Shown here in pieces: positions 1 to 8,495 of a DNA stretch of 58,614 nucleotides. How positions within the stretch are numbered: position 1 is the stretch's first letter; every line of letters starts with the position of its first letter. Under the pieces are notes generated by a model. It ran no database searches and was not told the DNA's origin. It saw only the letters and a program-made list of their open reading frames with translations. The position numbers and the translations under genes are program-made. The DNA comes from Candidatus Sumerlaeota bacterium (lineage in GTDB: Bacteria; Sumerlaeota; Sumerlaeia; JAFGJS01), in the NCBI GenBank assembly GCA_016928995.1, contig JAFGJS010000038.1:1-58614 (forward strand). The letters run 5' to 3'.

Positions 1-206
1 ATTGATTATCGCAGGAGCGAGGATGCCTCAACTCACTGCTTTGTCAACCACCCCGTGGGGGGGGCACTTGGAAGTTGAATCCGGGAAATATGAAAATATT
101 ATATTTAAGTGATTCGAAATATTCCCGATAAAGTGTTTGGGAAAGCAATCCCATCATGGTTTGTCGAAGGCTGTTCCATCACATCTTGACGCTGGAGGAA
201 TGTTCG

Positions 207-1085
207 ATGAGAAACCGCAACATCTTATTGATCTTTGTTTCAACATGCGCATTGTGTCTGTTTCTTGTTTCAAGTTTATCCGCACAAGTCAGTTTGCTCG
301 CAGGAACCTGGTTGATTGAGGACTACAAGGATGGGACGACTTTCGAACAATGCACTATCGACAGTTCCGGAAACGCCACATTCACTGAATATTATGACAC
401 TTCCATGGATTATCCCTATGACTACACCATGACCGTGACGCATGCGGGCGTGTTCACGTATGACACGAATCGCAGATTCACCTACACCGGAACCGGCGCC
501 GGCGTGGCGCAGGAAGATCCTCTGGCGACATGCATTTTCAATGTCAGCGCGGAAGGCACTGGATCGGAGGATCATAACCAGCTCGCCGGATATTGGAGCG
601 ACACGGAGCAGTACTACTACAACGGATCGCTGATGGGAAGCGACGTCGATGCCTCGCAGGTCGTGATGACGCGAGTCAGTTACATTCCGCCGGAAGAAAG
701 TCCAGAGATTGTCGGAACATACTTAATCACAATCTACGGGGAAAATTTCAGCTGGTCCGGCGAGGTCACGATGAATCCCGACGGCACTATGACCGGATAT
801 ATATCGAAAGTGGGCGATGACGCGCCCTTGGCTGGCTTGTATGAATATGACGACGCGAGCAACACGTTGACTTTTGAGTATACGAGTTCGATGGACCTCC
901 CGATTGTCGGAGAACGCGTTTTTGTGTTTGAAGCGACAGGCACGAGCAATGACGCGAACACAGTCGTGACAGGCACATGGTCGATAACTTTGACCGCGCG
1001 TGAATTCAACGGCACTTTTACCATGGTGAAATCGGGAAAACAGATACCGAACACGCGAGCCAGCGGCTGGATCTTATACGACTAA
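207..1085 (+). CDS. secreted protein of unknown function
   Basis: A protein of about 292 residues that I do not recognise. The ATG at 207 is chosen because GGAGGA lies just upstream and because the protein then starts with a clean signal peptide: basic MRNRN, a hydrophobic stretch, and a likely cut after LSA. An in-frame ATG at 156 would add 17 residues in front of the signal peptide. The mature part seems to hold two related halves, one beginning near GTWLI and the other near GTYLI. Both are rich in Thr, Tyr and Asp and predicted to be beta-sheet, which recalls lipocalin-like domains. It stands alone on this strand and is followed by a hairpin terminator. Export is a confident inference; function is unknown. 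Confidence 0.7.
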   Translation: MRNRNILLIFVSTCALCLFLVSSLSAQVSLLAGTWLIEDYKDGTTFEQCTIDSSGNATFTEYYDTSMDYPYDYTMTVTHAGVFTYDTNRRFTYTGTGAGVAQEDPLATCIFNVSAEGTGSEDHNQLAGYWSDTEQYYYNGSLMGSDVDASQVVMTRVSYIPPEESPEIVGTYLITIYGENFSWSGEVTMNPDGTMTGYISKVGDDAPLAGLYEYDDASNTLTFEYTSSMDLPIVGERVFVFEATGTSNDANTVVTGTWSITLTAREFNGTFTMVKSGKQIPNTRASGWILYD

Positions 1086-1125
1086 GGCGCTTTATATTTA
1101 TTGCTGGTTTAATCGGGCCGAAGTG

Positions 1126-1158
1126 ACCGCGCTGGGCGCATAGCTCAGCGCGGTTTTC
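1126..1158 (+). terminator. rho-independent terminator
   Basis: A nine-base-pair stem (ACCGCGCTG pairing with CAGCGCGGT) is followed by TTTTCT, 40 bases after the stop of the secreted protein gene. It would end that transcript before the convergent AT-rich cassette. Confidence 0.75.
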
Positions 1159-1200
1159 TAAGGAGACATAGAAAATTATCTCCTACGCCTTTTCCCTCAA

Positions 1201-1632
1201 TTATATTGCCGGTTTTTTGAGGATTATAGCACGATCTGCTAAATGTGTACGAAATTTCATCTTCAGTTCTTTATTTGATATTTTTGCAGACACCCTATAT
1301 CGACCATTTTTCAGTGTCCGTATTTCAGTGTGTGCTTCATTATCGACTTCTGGCACATGAAAAGGCTTGAATTCATATAAAATAGGATTTTTGGGATCAG
1401 AAACACGAAATTCTTGTAAAATATCCATCACGGCAAAACATATGATCCCCCAAGTTTTAAATTGTCGTCTGTAATTGATCACATCTTCCGGACATTTTGA
1501 ATATTTCTCCCGATTAACACAGAACACAGGGAACCGAATCGATGCAGGAAATATTCTTTCATCTAAAACTGATTCATTAAAACGATGATACAGTTTTTCT
1601 GTCGGTGGAAAATCAGGATCAGGATTTATCAT
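1201..1632 (-). CDS. hypothetical protein, third gene of AT-rich cassette
   Basis: A 143-residue soluble protein with no signal peptide or membrane segment. It opens with a Pro/Asp-rich stretch (PDPDFPPTEKLYHRF) followed by a segment with REKYSKCPEDVI. As far as I recall, small proteins with this LYHR and YS.PED pattern occur elsewhere as unannotated genes, but I cannot name a family. It starts 15 bases after the stop of the preceding gene, so the three genes at 1201-2576 look like one operon. Base composition is clearly more AT-rich than in the flanking secreted-protein and cysS genes, which suggests transfer. Function unknown. Confidence 0.7.
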   Translation of the reverse strand: MINPDPDFPPTEKLYHRFNESVLDERIFPASIRFPVFCVNREKYSKCPEDVINYRRQFKTWGIICFAVMDILQEFRVSDPKNPILYEFKPFHVPEVDNEAHTEIRTLKNGRYRVSAKISNKELKMKFRTHLADRAIILKKPAI

Positions 1633-1647
1633 TGATTGAAATATGCC

Positions 1648-2193
1648 TTAACACAAAAAGTCGCGAATTTCATCAATAGCTGCAACAAAATCAGCTCTAT
1701 CCTCTGGATTAAATTGAAAAACTCGTGCATCGTTTATTCTATCAGACATTCCGCAAATAGCGTCTCCATCATTATCGATTTCCACGTTGGCATATTTCTC
1801 ATGATTCGAAAAAATAAATGCAATTCCACCTTCAACAGAAGGCAGGACACCATTGGGTAAAAACTCAATGTTATTTAGCTCATCCAAAATAGTCTGCGAC
1901 AGAGAAATTGCTTTGAAAGTGGGAGCAGGCGCGCCATAGCTATCCCAGTCTCGTTCGAGTTCCTTAAGTTCATTAATTCTATCGTGCAACATCTTCAATT
2001 TTGATTTCCCATAATTAACGACATTTAAAACAGCCCTAGAAGGCGTACTGAAATGATTTTTTTCTTGAACCATAATATGTGCCGACAATGTTGGCTTGGC
2101 CATAACAACAATAGAACCTGCCACTAAAGCAGGAATAACTCTCTTCGAAGTGCTATTTTGTGAAGAGTAGAGAGCGTCAGGTTTAAATTTCAT
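1648..2193 (-). CDS. hypothetical protein with WDSYGAP motif, second gene of cassette
   Basis: A 181-residue protein. The N-terminal part is variable, with a short hydrophobic stretch (VIPALVAGSIVVMA). Near residue 80 is the pattern LKELERDWDSYGAPAP, followed by PSVEGGIAFIF and VEIDNDGD. That combination (WD.YGAP, then a GG-containing strand, then an acidic DG turn) belongs, as I recall, to a widespread family of unknown function found on islands and plasmids. Its ATG overlaps the stop of the upstream gene in an ATGA junction, so translation is probably coupled. AT-rich like its partners. Confidence 0.7.
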   Translation of the reverse strand: MKFKPDALYSSQNSTSKRVIPALVAGSIVVMAKPTLSAHIMVQEKNHFSTPSRAVLNVVNYGKSKLKMLHDRINELKELERDWDSYGAPAPTFKAISLSQTILDELNNIEFLPNGVLPSVEGGIAFIFSNHEKYANVEIDNDGDAICGMSDRINDARVFQFNPEDRADFVAAIDEIRDFLC

Positions 2194-2576
2194 TTATTTG
2201 CCTCCTTTAACAATCTCTCCAACTCATTTATATGGGTACCCATCCATTTGTGAATAGCCTTTGCCGTGCTTATGTCCATAATCAACGTAGTTTCAATTAT
2301 ACGAATGACGGCCTCGCGTGAAACACGTTCTTCTTTGATCTCATCACGCAGTTCACCATCACTGCTCATTTTGTATACAACTTGTTGTGGGATTACAGAT
2401 CTTTCAAGAAATAATGACATTTGGAGTTTCCCATGAGGCGTAGCACCTCCAGTAGCCCCTTCAACAAAAATTTCTCGGTGTAGATTACTTTTGATAAAAT
2501 CAAAGCGCACTTTTGTCGGCTCATTCACTGGCGCGGCCTTCTTTGAAGACGAACTTTTTCGTTTTTTGTTTGGCAT
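2190..2576 (-). CDS. hypothetical protein, first gene of cassette (DUF3467-like architecture)
   Basis: A 128-residue protein with a basic, Ser/Lys-rich tail at the N terminus (MPNKKRKSSSSKKAA). A compact domain follows, containing IKSNLHREIFVEGATGGATP, an ER..IP turn, and a C-terminal helix with MDISTAKAIHKWMGTHINELE. The closing pattern (M..STAK...W...I.ELE) resembles the end of DUF3467-type proteins, but the match is only by eye. It is the promoter-proximal gene of the cassette and overlaps the next gene by four bases. AT-rich, with no recognised catalytic motif. Confidence 0.7.
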   Translation of the reverse strand: MPNKKRKSSSSKKAAPVNEPTKVRFDFIKSNLHREIFVEGATGGATPHGKLQMSLFLERSVIPQQVVYKMSSDGELRDEIKEERVSREAVIRIIETTLIMDISTAKAIHKWMGTHINELERLLKEANK

Positions 2577-2639
2577 CGTATGACTCCAAAGATATAAATC
2601 ACTATAATCTTATCCAAATTTTGACTTCAAGCTCGAAAT

Positions 2640-4049
2640 TCATCCCAATGGCTTGACTTGCGGGCCGGCAGGCGTGTCCATCACGGTGAAGCCCAGGGCT
2701 TCAATCTCTCCACGAAGGCGGTCGGCTTCGGCAAAGTTCTTCTGTTTGCGGAGCTCCTGACGCTGTTGAGCCAGTTCAAGCGCCTTTTGCTCGGAGTCTT
2801 GCGTGGCGCCGCGCATCGTGCGCAGGTCGTTCAACCGTGTGCGCGACGTGGCCAGGTCGAGCGCCAGCACATCGTCCATTTTGAATAGCGTGCGCGCCTT
2901 GGCCGCTGGATCGGCGTCCGACTTGATCAGCTTATGCACCACGGCCAGCGCCGCCGAGGTGTTCAGGTCGTCGTACAGCGCCGCGCGAAATTCACTCAGA
3001 TAATCCTCCAGCGGCTCGACGGACGGCGCGGGAAGTTCTGAGCAGAACTCCCAGATTTTCGCCAGCGCGGTCTGCGCCGCCTCCAGTGCGTCCCAGGTGA
3101 AGTTGATCGGCTTGCGGTACGAGCTTTGCAGGAAGAAGTAACGCAGGGCCAGCGGCGTGAAGCCCTTCGCCCGGCAGTCGTCCAGCGTGTAGAGGTTGCC
3201 CAGGCTCTTCGACATCTTCGTGCCGTCCACATTGAGGAACGCCGAGTGCACCCAGAAGCGCGCGAAGGTCTTGCCCGTGGCGCATTCGCTCTGCGCGATC
3301 TCGTTCGTGTGGTGCACCGGAATATGGTCGATGCCGCCAGTGTGGATGTCGAGCTCCTCGCCGAGGTAGCGCATCGCCATCGCGGAGCACTCGATGTGCC
3401 AGCCCGGATAGCCGCGCCCCCAGGGGCTGTCCCATTGCATCACGTGGTTAGGCTTGTTCAGCACCCACAGCGAAAAATCCTGCGGACTCTTGCGGTCCGG
3501 ATCGGCGGCGGTGCGGAAGTTTTCGATGTTGCCGTCGAGTTGCAGGCGCGCGAAATCGGCGTAGCGGTCGAACTTATTAGAATCGAACACCACACCCGCC
3601 GGAGTGATGTATGTGAAGCCATTCTTTTCCAGCCGTTGGATCAGCTCGATCTGCTCCTGAATGTGTTCCGTGGCGCGGCAGATCACCTGCGGACGGATGA
3701 TGTTCACTTCGCGGATCGTATTGAAAAAATGCTCCTCATATTTACGCGCGAGTTCCCACGGGCTAAGCCCCTCCTTTTTCGCGCCCACATCCATCTTGTC
3801 ATCGCCTTCGTCCTCGTCCGAGGTCATGTGGCCTACGTCGGTCACGTTCATCACATGCCGCACCTCATAGCCCGCGAACTCCAGTGTGCGGCGCAGGATG
3901 TCGCTGGCGATGTATGTCTTCAGATGGCCGATGTGCGCGAAGGAATACACCGTCATCCCGCAGGAATAGATCCGCGCTTCCGGCGGATGGATCGGCGCGA
4001 ACTCCTCCACGGATCGCGATGCGGTGTTGTACAATTGAACTTTCATCAT
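2640..4049 (-). CDS. cysS: cysteine--tRNA ligase
   Basis: Charges tRNA-Cys with cysteine in the cytoplasm. The class I signatures are visible: HIGH at residues 39-42 and KMSKS in DGTKMSKSLGN. The zinc ligands expected of the family appear as SCGMTVY near the N terminus and the CSAM and HHTNE segments. I start it at the ATG at 4049, giving 469 residues, close to the family norm; an ATG follows directly at 4046. The open frame runs 100 codons further upstream, but that extension overlaps the hicB-like gene and does not resemble the enzyme. The sequence HVMNVTDVGHMTSDEDEGDDK is of the type that carries the acidic insertion. Monocistronic or cotranscribed with hicAB. Confidence 0.95.
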   Translation of the reverse strand: MMKVQLYNTASRSVEEFAPIHPPEARIYSCGMTVYSFAHIGHLKTYIASDILRRTLEFAGYEVRHVMNVTDVGHMTSDEDEGDDKMDVGAKKEGLSPWELARKYEEHFFNTIREVNIIRPQVICRATEHIQEQIELIQRLEKNGFTYITPAGVVFDSNKFDRYADFARLQLDGNIENFRTAADPDRKSPQDFSLWVLNKPNHVMQWDSPWGRGYPGWHIECSAMAMRYLGEELDIHTGGIDHIPVHHTNEIAQSECATGKTFARFWVHSAFLNVDGTKMSKSLGNLYTLDDCRAKGFTPLALRYFFLQSSYRKPINFTWDALEAAQTALAKIWEFCSELPAPSVEPLEDYLSEFRAALYDDLNTSAALAVVHKLIKSDADPAAKARTLFKMDDVLALDLATSRTRLNDLRTMRGATQDSEQKALELAQQRQELRKQKNFAEADRLRGEIEALGFTVMDTPAGPQVKPLG

Positions 4050-4176
4050 GACCTGTCCTGTGTTGGGATGCGGCATCGAAAATCGCAAGGACATCTTGCC
4101 ATGCCAATCCGCAAGATCAACGTCAAAATCCACTGCTACTATTCGGAAACGAATAGTTGCAGTGGAAGGATCGGAA

Positions 4177-4509
4177 TTATTGCGATAGTTTTGAACTGGC
4201 CAGCCGGTTAAGGCTGATCCCTGTTTCTGCGGCCTGGAGCGCCAGACGCCGATGCACCTCGGGAGGAACACGAACGACAAACTTGCCGCTGTAACGTCTG
4301 CTGACAATCGGTTCAGGGATTGATTCGCCATTCGCCCGCATGTCATCAATCACATCAGCGACTACCTTCCGGATGCCGCGCAAAGCGGTCTCGGGACGCT
4401 TGGCCAGCCAGCTTAAGCTGGGAAATTCAGCGCATAAACCAATGTATTCCCCATCGTCTTCCGACCAGGTCACTCGATAAGTGTATTTATCGCATTTAGT
4501 TTTCATCAT
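4177..4509 (-). CDS. HicB-like antitoxin
   Basis: A 110-residue protein with the HicB fold pattern: an N-terminal half resembling degraded RNase-H/HicB (YRVTWSEDDGEYIGLCAEFPSL is typical) and a C-terminal ribbon-helix-helix-like segment (FVVRVPPEVHRRLALQAAE) that would bind operator DNA. It would neutralise the toxin encoded upstream. Its ATG overlaps the toxin stop in an ATGA junction, as in classical hicAB operons. ATG ATG occurs at the start; either could be used. Less GC-rich than cysS downstream. Confidence 0.85.
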   Translation of the reverse strand: MMKTKCDKYTYRVTWSEDDGEYIGLCAEFPSLSWLAKRPETALRGIRKVVADVIDDMRANGESIPEPIVSRRYSGKFVVRVPPEVHRRLALQAAETGISLNRLASSKLSQ

Positions 4510-4751
4510 TGCTTCTCCAAAAGCTCAATCGCAAGCAGCGCCTGACGGACCTGATAGGCTTTGGCGCAGCCTTTGCTATTCTGGATATTCACTCGCGGAT
4601 CGCCGGGCCAAGGCGTTTTATATATTCTGTGACTACCGCTCTTTTGCCGCGGTGCGCCGAAATAATAATCGCATACCTTGCATAAATCCGAAAAACGGAC
4701 ATTTCTCGGATTTCGTTTCATCTGCATAACGATGCGAGCAATGGCATCCAT
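4506..4751 (-). CDS. HicA-like mRNA interferase toxin
   Basis: An 81-residue basic protein with the pattern GSHRIYKTPWPGDPRVNIQ, which contains the conserved Gly-Ser-His of HicA-type double-stranded-RNA-binding toxins, where the His is catalytic. The C terminus AKAYQVRQALLAIELLE fits the closing helix. It is larger than minimal HicA proteins of about 60 residues because of an N-terminal helical extension. It lies first in the operon, followed by the antitoxin with a four-base overlap. Assigned by motif and gene order. Confidence 0.75.
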   Translation of the reverse strand: MDAIARIVMQMKRNPRNVRFSDLCKVCDYYFGAPRQKSGSHRIYKTPWPGDPRVNIQNSKGCAKAYQVRQALLAIELLEKQ

Positions 4752-4759
4752 AGGGAGAT

Positions 4760-4777
4760 AGTATCACTATTGATACT
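4760..4777. promoter_or_regulatory. inverted repeat upstream of hicAB, candidate operator
   Basis: AGTATC and GATACT form a six-base palindrome separated by six bases, just 8 bases upstream of the toxin start codon. HicB antitoxins usually repress their own promoter through such a site, so this is a reasonable operator. Binding is inferred. Confidence 0.5.
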
Positions 4778-4815
4778 GCCCGTCAAGCGTATATATTCTG
4801 AGATATTGCACTCAA

Positions 4816-4852
4816 AAAACGGGAGACGCGGCTTCATCGCGTCTCCCGTTTT
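4816..4852 (-). terminator. strong terminator after ctpA-type gene
   Basis: A perfect 15-base-pair inverted repeat (AAAACGGGAGACGCG and its complement) encloses a seven-base loop. It carries A/T tracts on both sides, so it can work in both directions. It lies 32 bases beyond the stop of the minus-strand protease gene and insulates it from the hicAB promoter. Confidence 0.9.
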
Positions 4853-4884
4853 ATGATTGATTTTATGGCGTCTGCCCATCCGCC

Positions 4885-6504
4885 TCAGGGAGCTTTCTCT
4901 TCCTTGGGGCCTTGCTGCATGAAAACCAGCACGTTGAGATATTTCTTGGCCGCATCCAGCTGAACGTCCGTAATGTCGCGCCACGTTTTTTCCTTCTTCT
5001 CCGTTGACTCCTTCGCCTCCTCGGCTTTCTCCAGCTTCTTCAGATAAAACGGATCGTTCTCATCACCGGAAGACGCCGGACCCGAGGTCGGCTCCGATTC
5101 TTCCAGCGTGCGTTCGCCTTCATCGCCGGATGGCTCTGTGCCATTGTCATCGCCTTCCCGCTCCTTAACGCTCTTGCCATTCACCACTTCATTCTCGTCG
5201 TAATGATCGCCCAGCAGCACGCCGTAGCGCAACAGATCTCCCGTTTGTCCTTCGGGCAGATCCACAAGGACATCCGGCAGAATGCCATTCTCATGGATGC
5301 AGTGACCGGAAGGCGTGTACCATTTGGCCGTGGTGACGCGCACGGCGGATTCCATTGGATTGCCGTTCTCGTCCGTCTCAAACGGGAAATTCAGCCGCTC
5401 GACGGTCTGCACGGAACCCTTGCCATAGGTCCGGTTGTCATCGCTCACCGGACCGATAACCAGGCCGCGCCGTTGGTCCTGCATCGCGCCCGCGAAGATC
5501 TCCGACGCGCTCGCGCTCGCCTTGTTCACCAGCACTACAATGGGTTTATCATACACCGAGTCCTGAGTGGAGCGGCGCTCCATATAATCGCTCTCTTCGC
5601 GCCCCTTCACGGACACGATCAGCTGCCCTCTGTCGAGGAACAACTCGCTGGTGTTCACCGCTTCCTCGAGCAGGCCGCCGGTGTTGAAGCGCAGGTCGAT
5701 GATCGCGCCCTCGCATCCATCGCGGTTGAACTCCAACAGCGCCTTCCGCAGATCCTTCGAGATATCCTTGCTGAATTTGGTCAACCGCACGTATCCGATC
5801 TTGTCATCAAGAATTTTCCAATACACGCTCTCGACCTTGATCACCTGGCGGATGATCGTCAGATCGAACGTCTTCGGCGCGCCATCACGATAGACCTTGA
5901 TCTTCACCTCGGTGCCCTGCGGCCCCGTGAGCTTGTCCACGGCCTCAATCGTCGTAATGCCTTCCGTGCTCTCGCCGTCGATCTCGATAATGCGATCCAT
6001 CGGCTGCAACCCGGCCTTTGCGCCCGGCGAGCCGGGAATCGGCGAAATCACCGTGAGCAGCCCGTCCCGCTGGCTGATCACGATGCCGATGCCGCTGAAC
6101 TGGCCTTCCGTTTCCTTGGTCAGACTTTTGAAGTTCTGCGAACTGAGGTACTGGCTGTGTTCGTCAAGCTTGTTAAACATGCCTTGCAGCGCGCCCTCAA
6201 AGAGCTCCTTGGGATCCATCTCGGGAGCGTCGATATATCGCGCCTCGATGATATTGTACACCTCGCCGAACGTTTTGCTGAAGCGATAGTACATTTCCTC
6301 CTGCTCATCGGTCAGCGGCGGGAGAATCTCCTTGGCCGCCAGACGCTGAAAGCCCATCGCCTTCAGCACCAGGCCGGCGCAGACGATCATCAGCAGCAAA
6401 TTCAGAAATAAAAGAAACTCATTCGCCCGCGAGGGATAGCTCTGCTCCAATTGCGAACGTCTGTGTTTACGCTCCGCTCGTTCTTGATGTTCCATTTGTT
6501 CCAT
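4885..6504 (-). CDS. S41-family C-terminal processing peptidase (CtpA/Prc type)
   Basis: A membrane-anchored periplasmic serine protease that trims or degrades proteins from their C termini. The order of domains is: a charged cytoplasmic tail, one transmembrane helix near residues 32-50 (FLLFLNLLLMIVCAGLVL), a helical linker, a PDZ domain (GIGIVISQRDG to IEIDGEST) and the S41 core. In the core, NKASASASEIFAGAMQD holds the nucleophilic Ser and KGSVQ the general-base Lys. The C-terminal ~100 residues are acidic and low in complexity. The ATG at 6504 is preferred because AAGGTG then sits at a good distance; an ATG two codons earlier (6510) would leave almost no spacing. At about 539 residues it is longer than CtpA because of the tail. 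Confidence 0.9.
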   Translation of the reverse strand: MEQMEHQERAERKHRRSQLEQSYPSRANEFLLFLNLLLMIVCAGLVLKAMGFQRLAAKEILPPLTDEQEEMYYRFSKTFGEVYNIIEARYIDAPEMDPKELFEGALQGMFNKLDEHSQYLSSQNFKSLTKETEGQFSGIGIVISQRDGLLTVISPIPGSPGAKAGLQPMDRIIEIDGESTEGITTIEAVDKLTGPQGTEVKIKVYRDGAPKTFDLTIIRQVIKVESVYWKILDDKIGYVRLTKFSKDISKDLRKALLEFNRDGCEGAIIDLRFNTGGLLEEAVNTSELFLDRGQLIVSVKGREESDYMERRSTQDSVYDKPIVVLVNKASASASEIFAGAMQDQRRGLVIGPVSDDNRTYGKGSVQTVERLNFPFETDENGNPMESAVRVTTAKWYTPSGHCIHENGILPDVLVDLPEGQTGDLLRYGVLLGDHYDENEVVNGKSVKEREGDDNGTEPSGDEGERTLEESEPTSGPASSGDENDPFYLKKLEKAEEAKESTEKKEKTWRDITDVQLDAAKKYLNVLVFMQQGPKEEKAP

Positions 6505-6688
6505 GAACATTCACCTTGATGTTTAGGGATGCCGCTTGCGTCAATATTTCACCTCTCACCGGCGGACGATACCCGTCCGGCGCTTCATTTATTGCGTAAG
6601 CGAATAGTATGATTATCGACGCGCTCACGCCAAACGGCAAGCCCTAATTTCGGACCTGCAGAAGGGCGGACTGAAGCGGAAACGCAGT

Positions 6689-8293
6689 TCATTCCGCGAG
6701 ACCGTCATGGTCTCCTGATGAAAAACGCCCGGCGCCGATATGCCGCTTGGCGCGGGAGAGGTTTTGCATGAAGCCCCCATGCTTCAGGTTGGAGGTCCAG
6801 CGGCGCATGACGATCCATCCGCCGAAGCGCATCAGGTCGGTCTCCCAGATGCGATACCACTTGCGCCAGCTATAGGGAATGTTCCACAGCGATAACATCA
6901 TCGCCGGAAAAATCAGCACGTTGCGGCCGATGTTGAACATGTAGCGAAAACGATAGAAACGGCCCATGATTTTCCGGATGCTCCATTGCATCTCCTCCGG
7001 CGTAAGCGGAGCGTCGGGCACGAATAACGGGAAATTCCCGTCGTAATATTCCCAGCCGATGTCCTCGCGCGGAAAGATGCGCCCGTTTTCCGCGAGGCGC
7101 TCGGTCAGCTTTGTGCCAGGCAGCGGAACGGGCAAAAGCACCTGAAGCGTGTCGAGCCGCGTCTTGCGAATGAACCGCTGGAAATGCCGCACCCGGCGGG
7201 CCGCCGGCAGGTCCAGCTGGACGCCGTCAGGGAGCGGATAGCCGAAGATAAACATGCCATGCACAAAAAAACCGGCCCGATGATAGCGCCGGGTCAGCTC
7301 GACCATTTCCTCCGGGCGCGTGCGCTTGTTCATCGCCTTCAGTTCCTCCGCGATGGGCGATTCGAAGCCGATGCAAACCATATGGACTCCGGCCTTCCGC
7401 ATGGCCTGAAGGAGCTCGGCGTCACGCGCACGATCCAGCCGGATTTGCACGGTCAGCGAGAGCCGTGTCCGGATCGCCTTCTGGTAATCGGCCAGCATGC
7501 CGCAGAGTTTCAGTGTTTCAGTGCGAAAGTGGCCGAACAGGTCGTCCACAATAAAAAAACGGCGGGCGTTATGCGTTTCCACCAGGGAAGCGATCTGCTC
7601 GAAAACGCGCTCGATCGGCATCGCGCGGGGCTTGCCCTTGACCGCGCAAAACTCGCAATCCATGCCGCAGCCGCGAATCCAGTTGATCGGGAAGACCTTG
7701 ATTTTCGCATAGTGCAACAGGTTGAAATCCGGCAGCGGCGCGTCTTCGAAGCTTGTGACCGGCGGACGCTCCGCGGTCTGGACGAGCTCGCCGTCGCGCA
7801 GAAATGCGATCCCGGCGACAGCATCGGGCGCCCCGCCCTCGCGAATCACGGCGAGCAATTCGCGGATCGTGTCCTCACCTTCCCCGCGCACAACATAATC
7901 CACGCCATTCTCCAGCGCCTCGCGAATGTTGCCGCCCACAAAATGATGGCCGCCGGCGATGGTGACGACGCCCCGCTCCTGATAAAAACGCGCCAGCTCA
8001 TATAATCGCGGAATCGTGCTGCTCAAACCGCCGTAAAGCCCCACTACATCGGCGGCGCGGATGGCCTGGAGCGTCCGGTGATCCGCCCGGCCGTCATCGT
8101 CCCGTGGGCCGGGCTTGCGATAGTTATTCTCATCGATCACCTCGACGTCCCAAGCATCGAGTTTGCTGACAATCGTCGCGATCAACAACGGTCCGATGGC
8201 CGTGGTCCGCTTCGAAATCCCGGAATAAACATTAAAAGCGGGAAATGCGGGAGCGACCATCCTGAAACGGCGTCTTTCCGGATGGGCATCCAT
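6689..8293 (-). CDS. B12-binding domain radical SAM protein
   Basis: A 534-residue enzyme with an N-terminal cobalamin-binding-type Rossmann domain (residues ~10-150; GLYGGLSSTIPR and IAGGHHFVGG lie in it). A radical SAM barrel follows, with the cluster motif CGMDCEFC near residue 210. The C-terminal ~120 residues are basic and aromatic, as in members that act on lipid or hydrophobic substrates. The substrate cannot be read from the sequence. The start is well supported by AGGAGG ten bases upstream. No neighbouring gene points to a pathway; transcription may continue towards the protease gene 185 bases downstream. Confidence 0.85.
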   Translation of the reverse strand: MDAHPERRRFRMVAPAFPAFNVYSGISKRTTAIGPLLIATIVSKLDAWDVEVIDENNYRKPGPRDDDGRADHRTLQAIRAADVVGLYGGLSSTIPRLYELARFYQERGVVTIAGGHHFVGGNIREALENGVDYVVRGEGEDTIRELLAVIREGGAPDAVAGIAFLRDGELVQTAERPPVTSFEDAPLPDFNLLHYAKIKVFPINWIRGCGMDCEFCAVKGKPRAMPIERVFEQIASLVETHNARRFFIVDDLFGHFRTETLKLCGMLADYQKAIRTRLSLTVQIRLDRARDAELLQAMRKAGVHMVCIGFESPIAEELKAMNKRTRPEEMVELTRRYHRAGFFVHGMFIFGYPLPDGVQLDLPAARRVRHFQRFIRKTRLDTLQVLLPVPLPGTKLTERLAENGRIFPREDIGWEYYDGNFPLFVPDAPLTPEEMQWSIRKIMGRFYRFRYMFNIGRNVLIFPAMMLSLWNIPYSWRKWYRIWETDLMRFGGWIVMRRWTSNLKHGGFMQNLSRAKRHIGAGRFSSGDHDGLAE

Positions 8294-8495
8294 GATCCTG
8301 TCCTCCTTGATTGCAGCTGCATAACCAAATATAAAAGCATAACCGCCGTCTTTTTGTCAAATCAATTGATGTATGGCATGGTTGGCGCTCGCTGTTCCTG
8401 AATCAAACTCTTTCCGGTTGCGCCGTCGCGGAAGTCATGTCACAATGTTTTTTTTATTGATAACATACAACCCGGCAACGGTATGGATATTTTTA

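Noticed and set aside
1-206. Possible gene or element at the left edge
   Set aside because: Only a CCACCCCGTGGGG hairpin and AT-rich sequence are visible; no frame with a ribosome site or family resemblance was found.
5203-6411. A 402-codon plus-strand frame opposite the S41 protease gene
   Set aside because: It is low in complexity (His/Arg/Leu/Gln-rich) and antisense to a fully supported gene; the same applies to the long frames at 3126-4211, 7184-8005 and 25448-26569.
6545-6580. Hairpin GGCGGACG/CGTCCGGC upstream of the S41 protease gene
   Set aside because: There is no T tract in either direction and the stem is short, so I could not support calling it a terminator.
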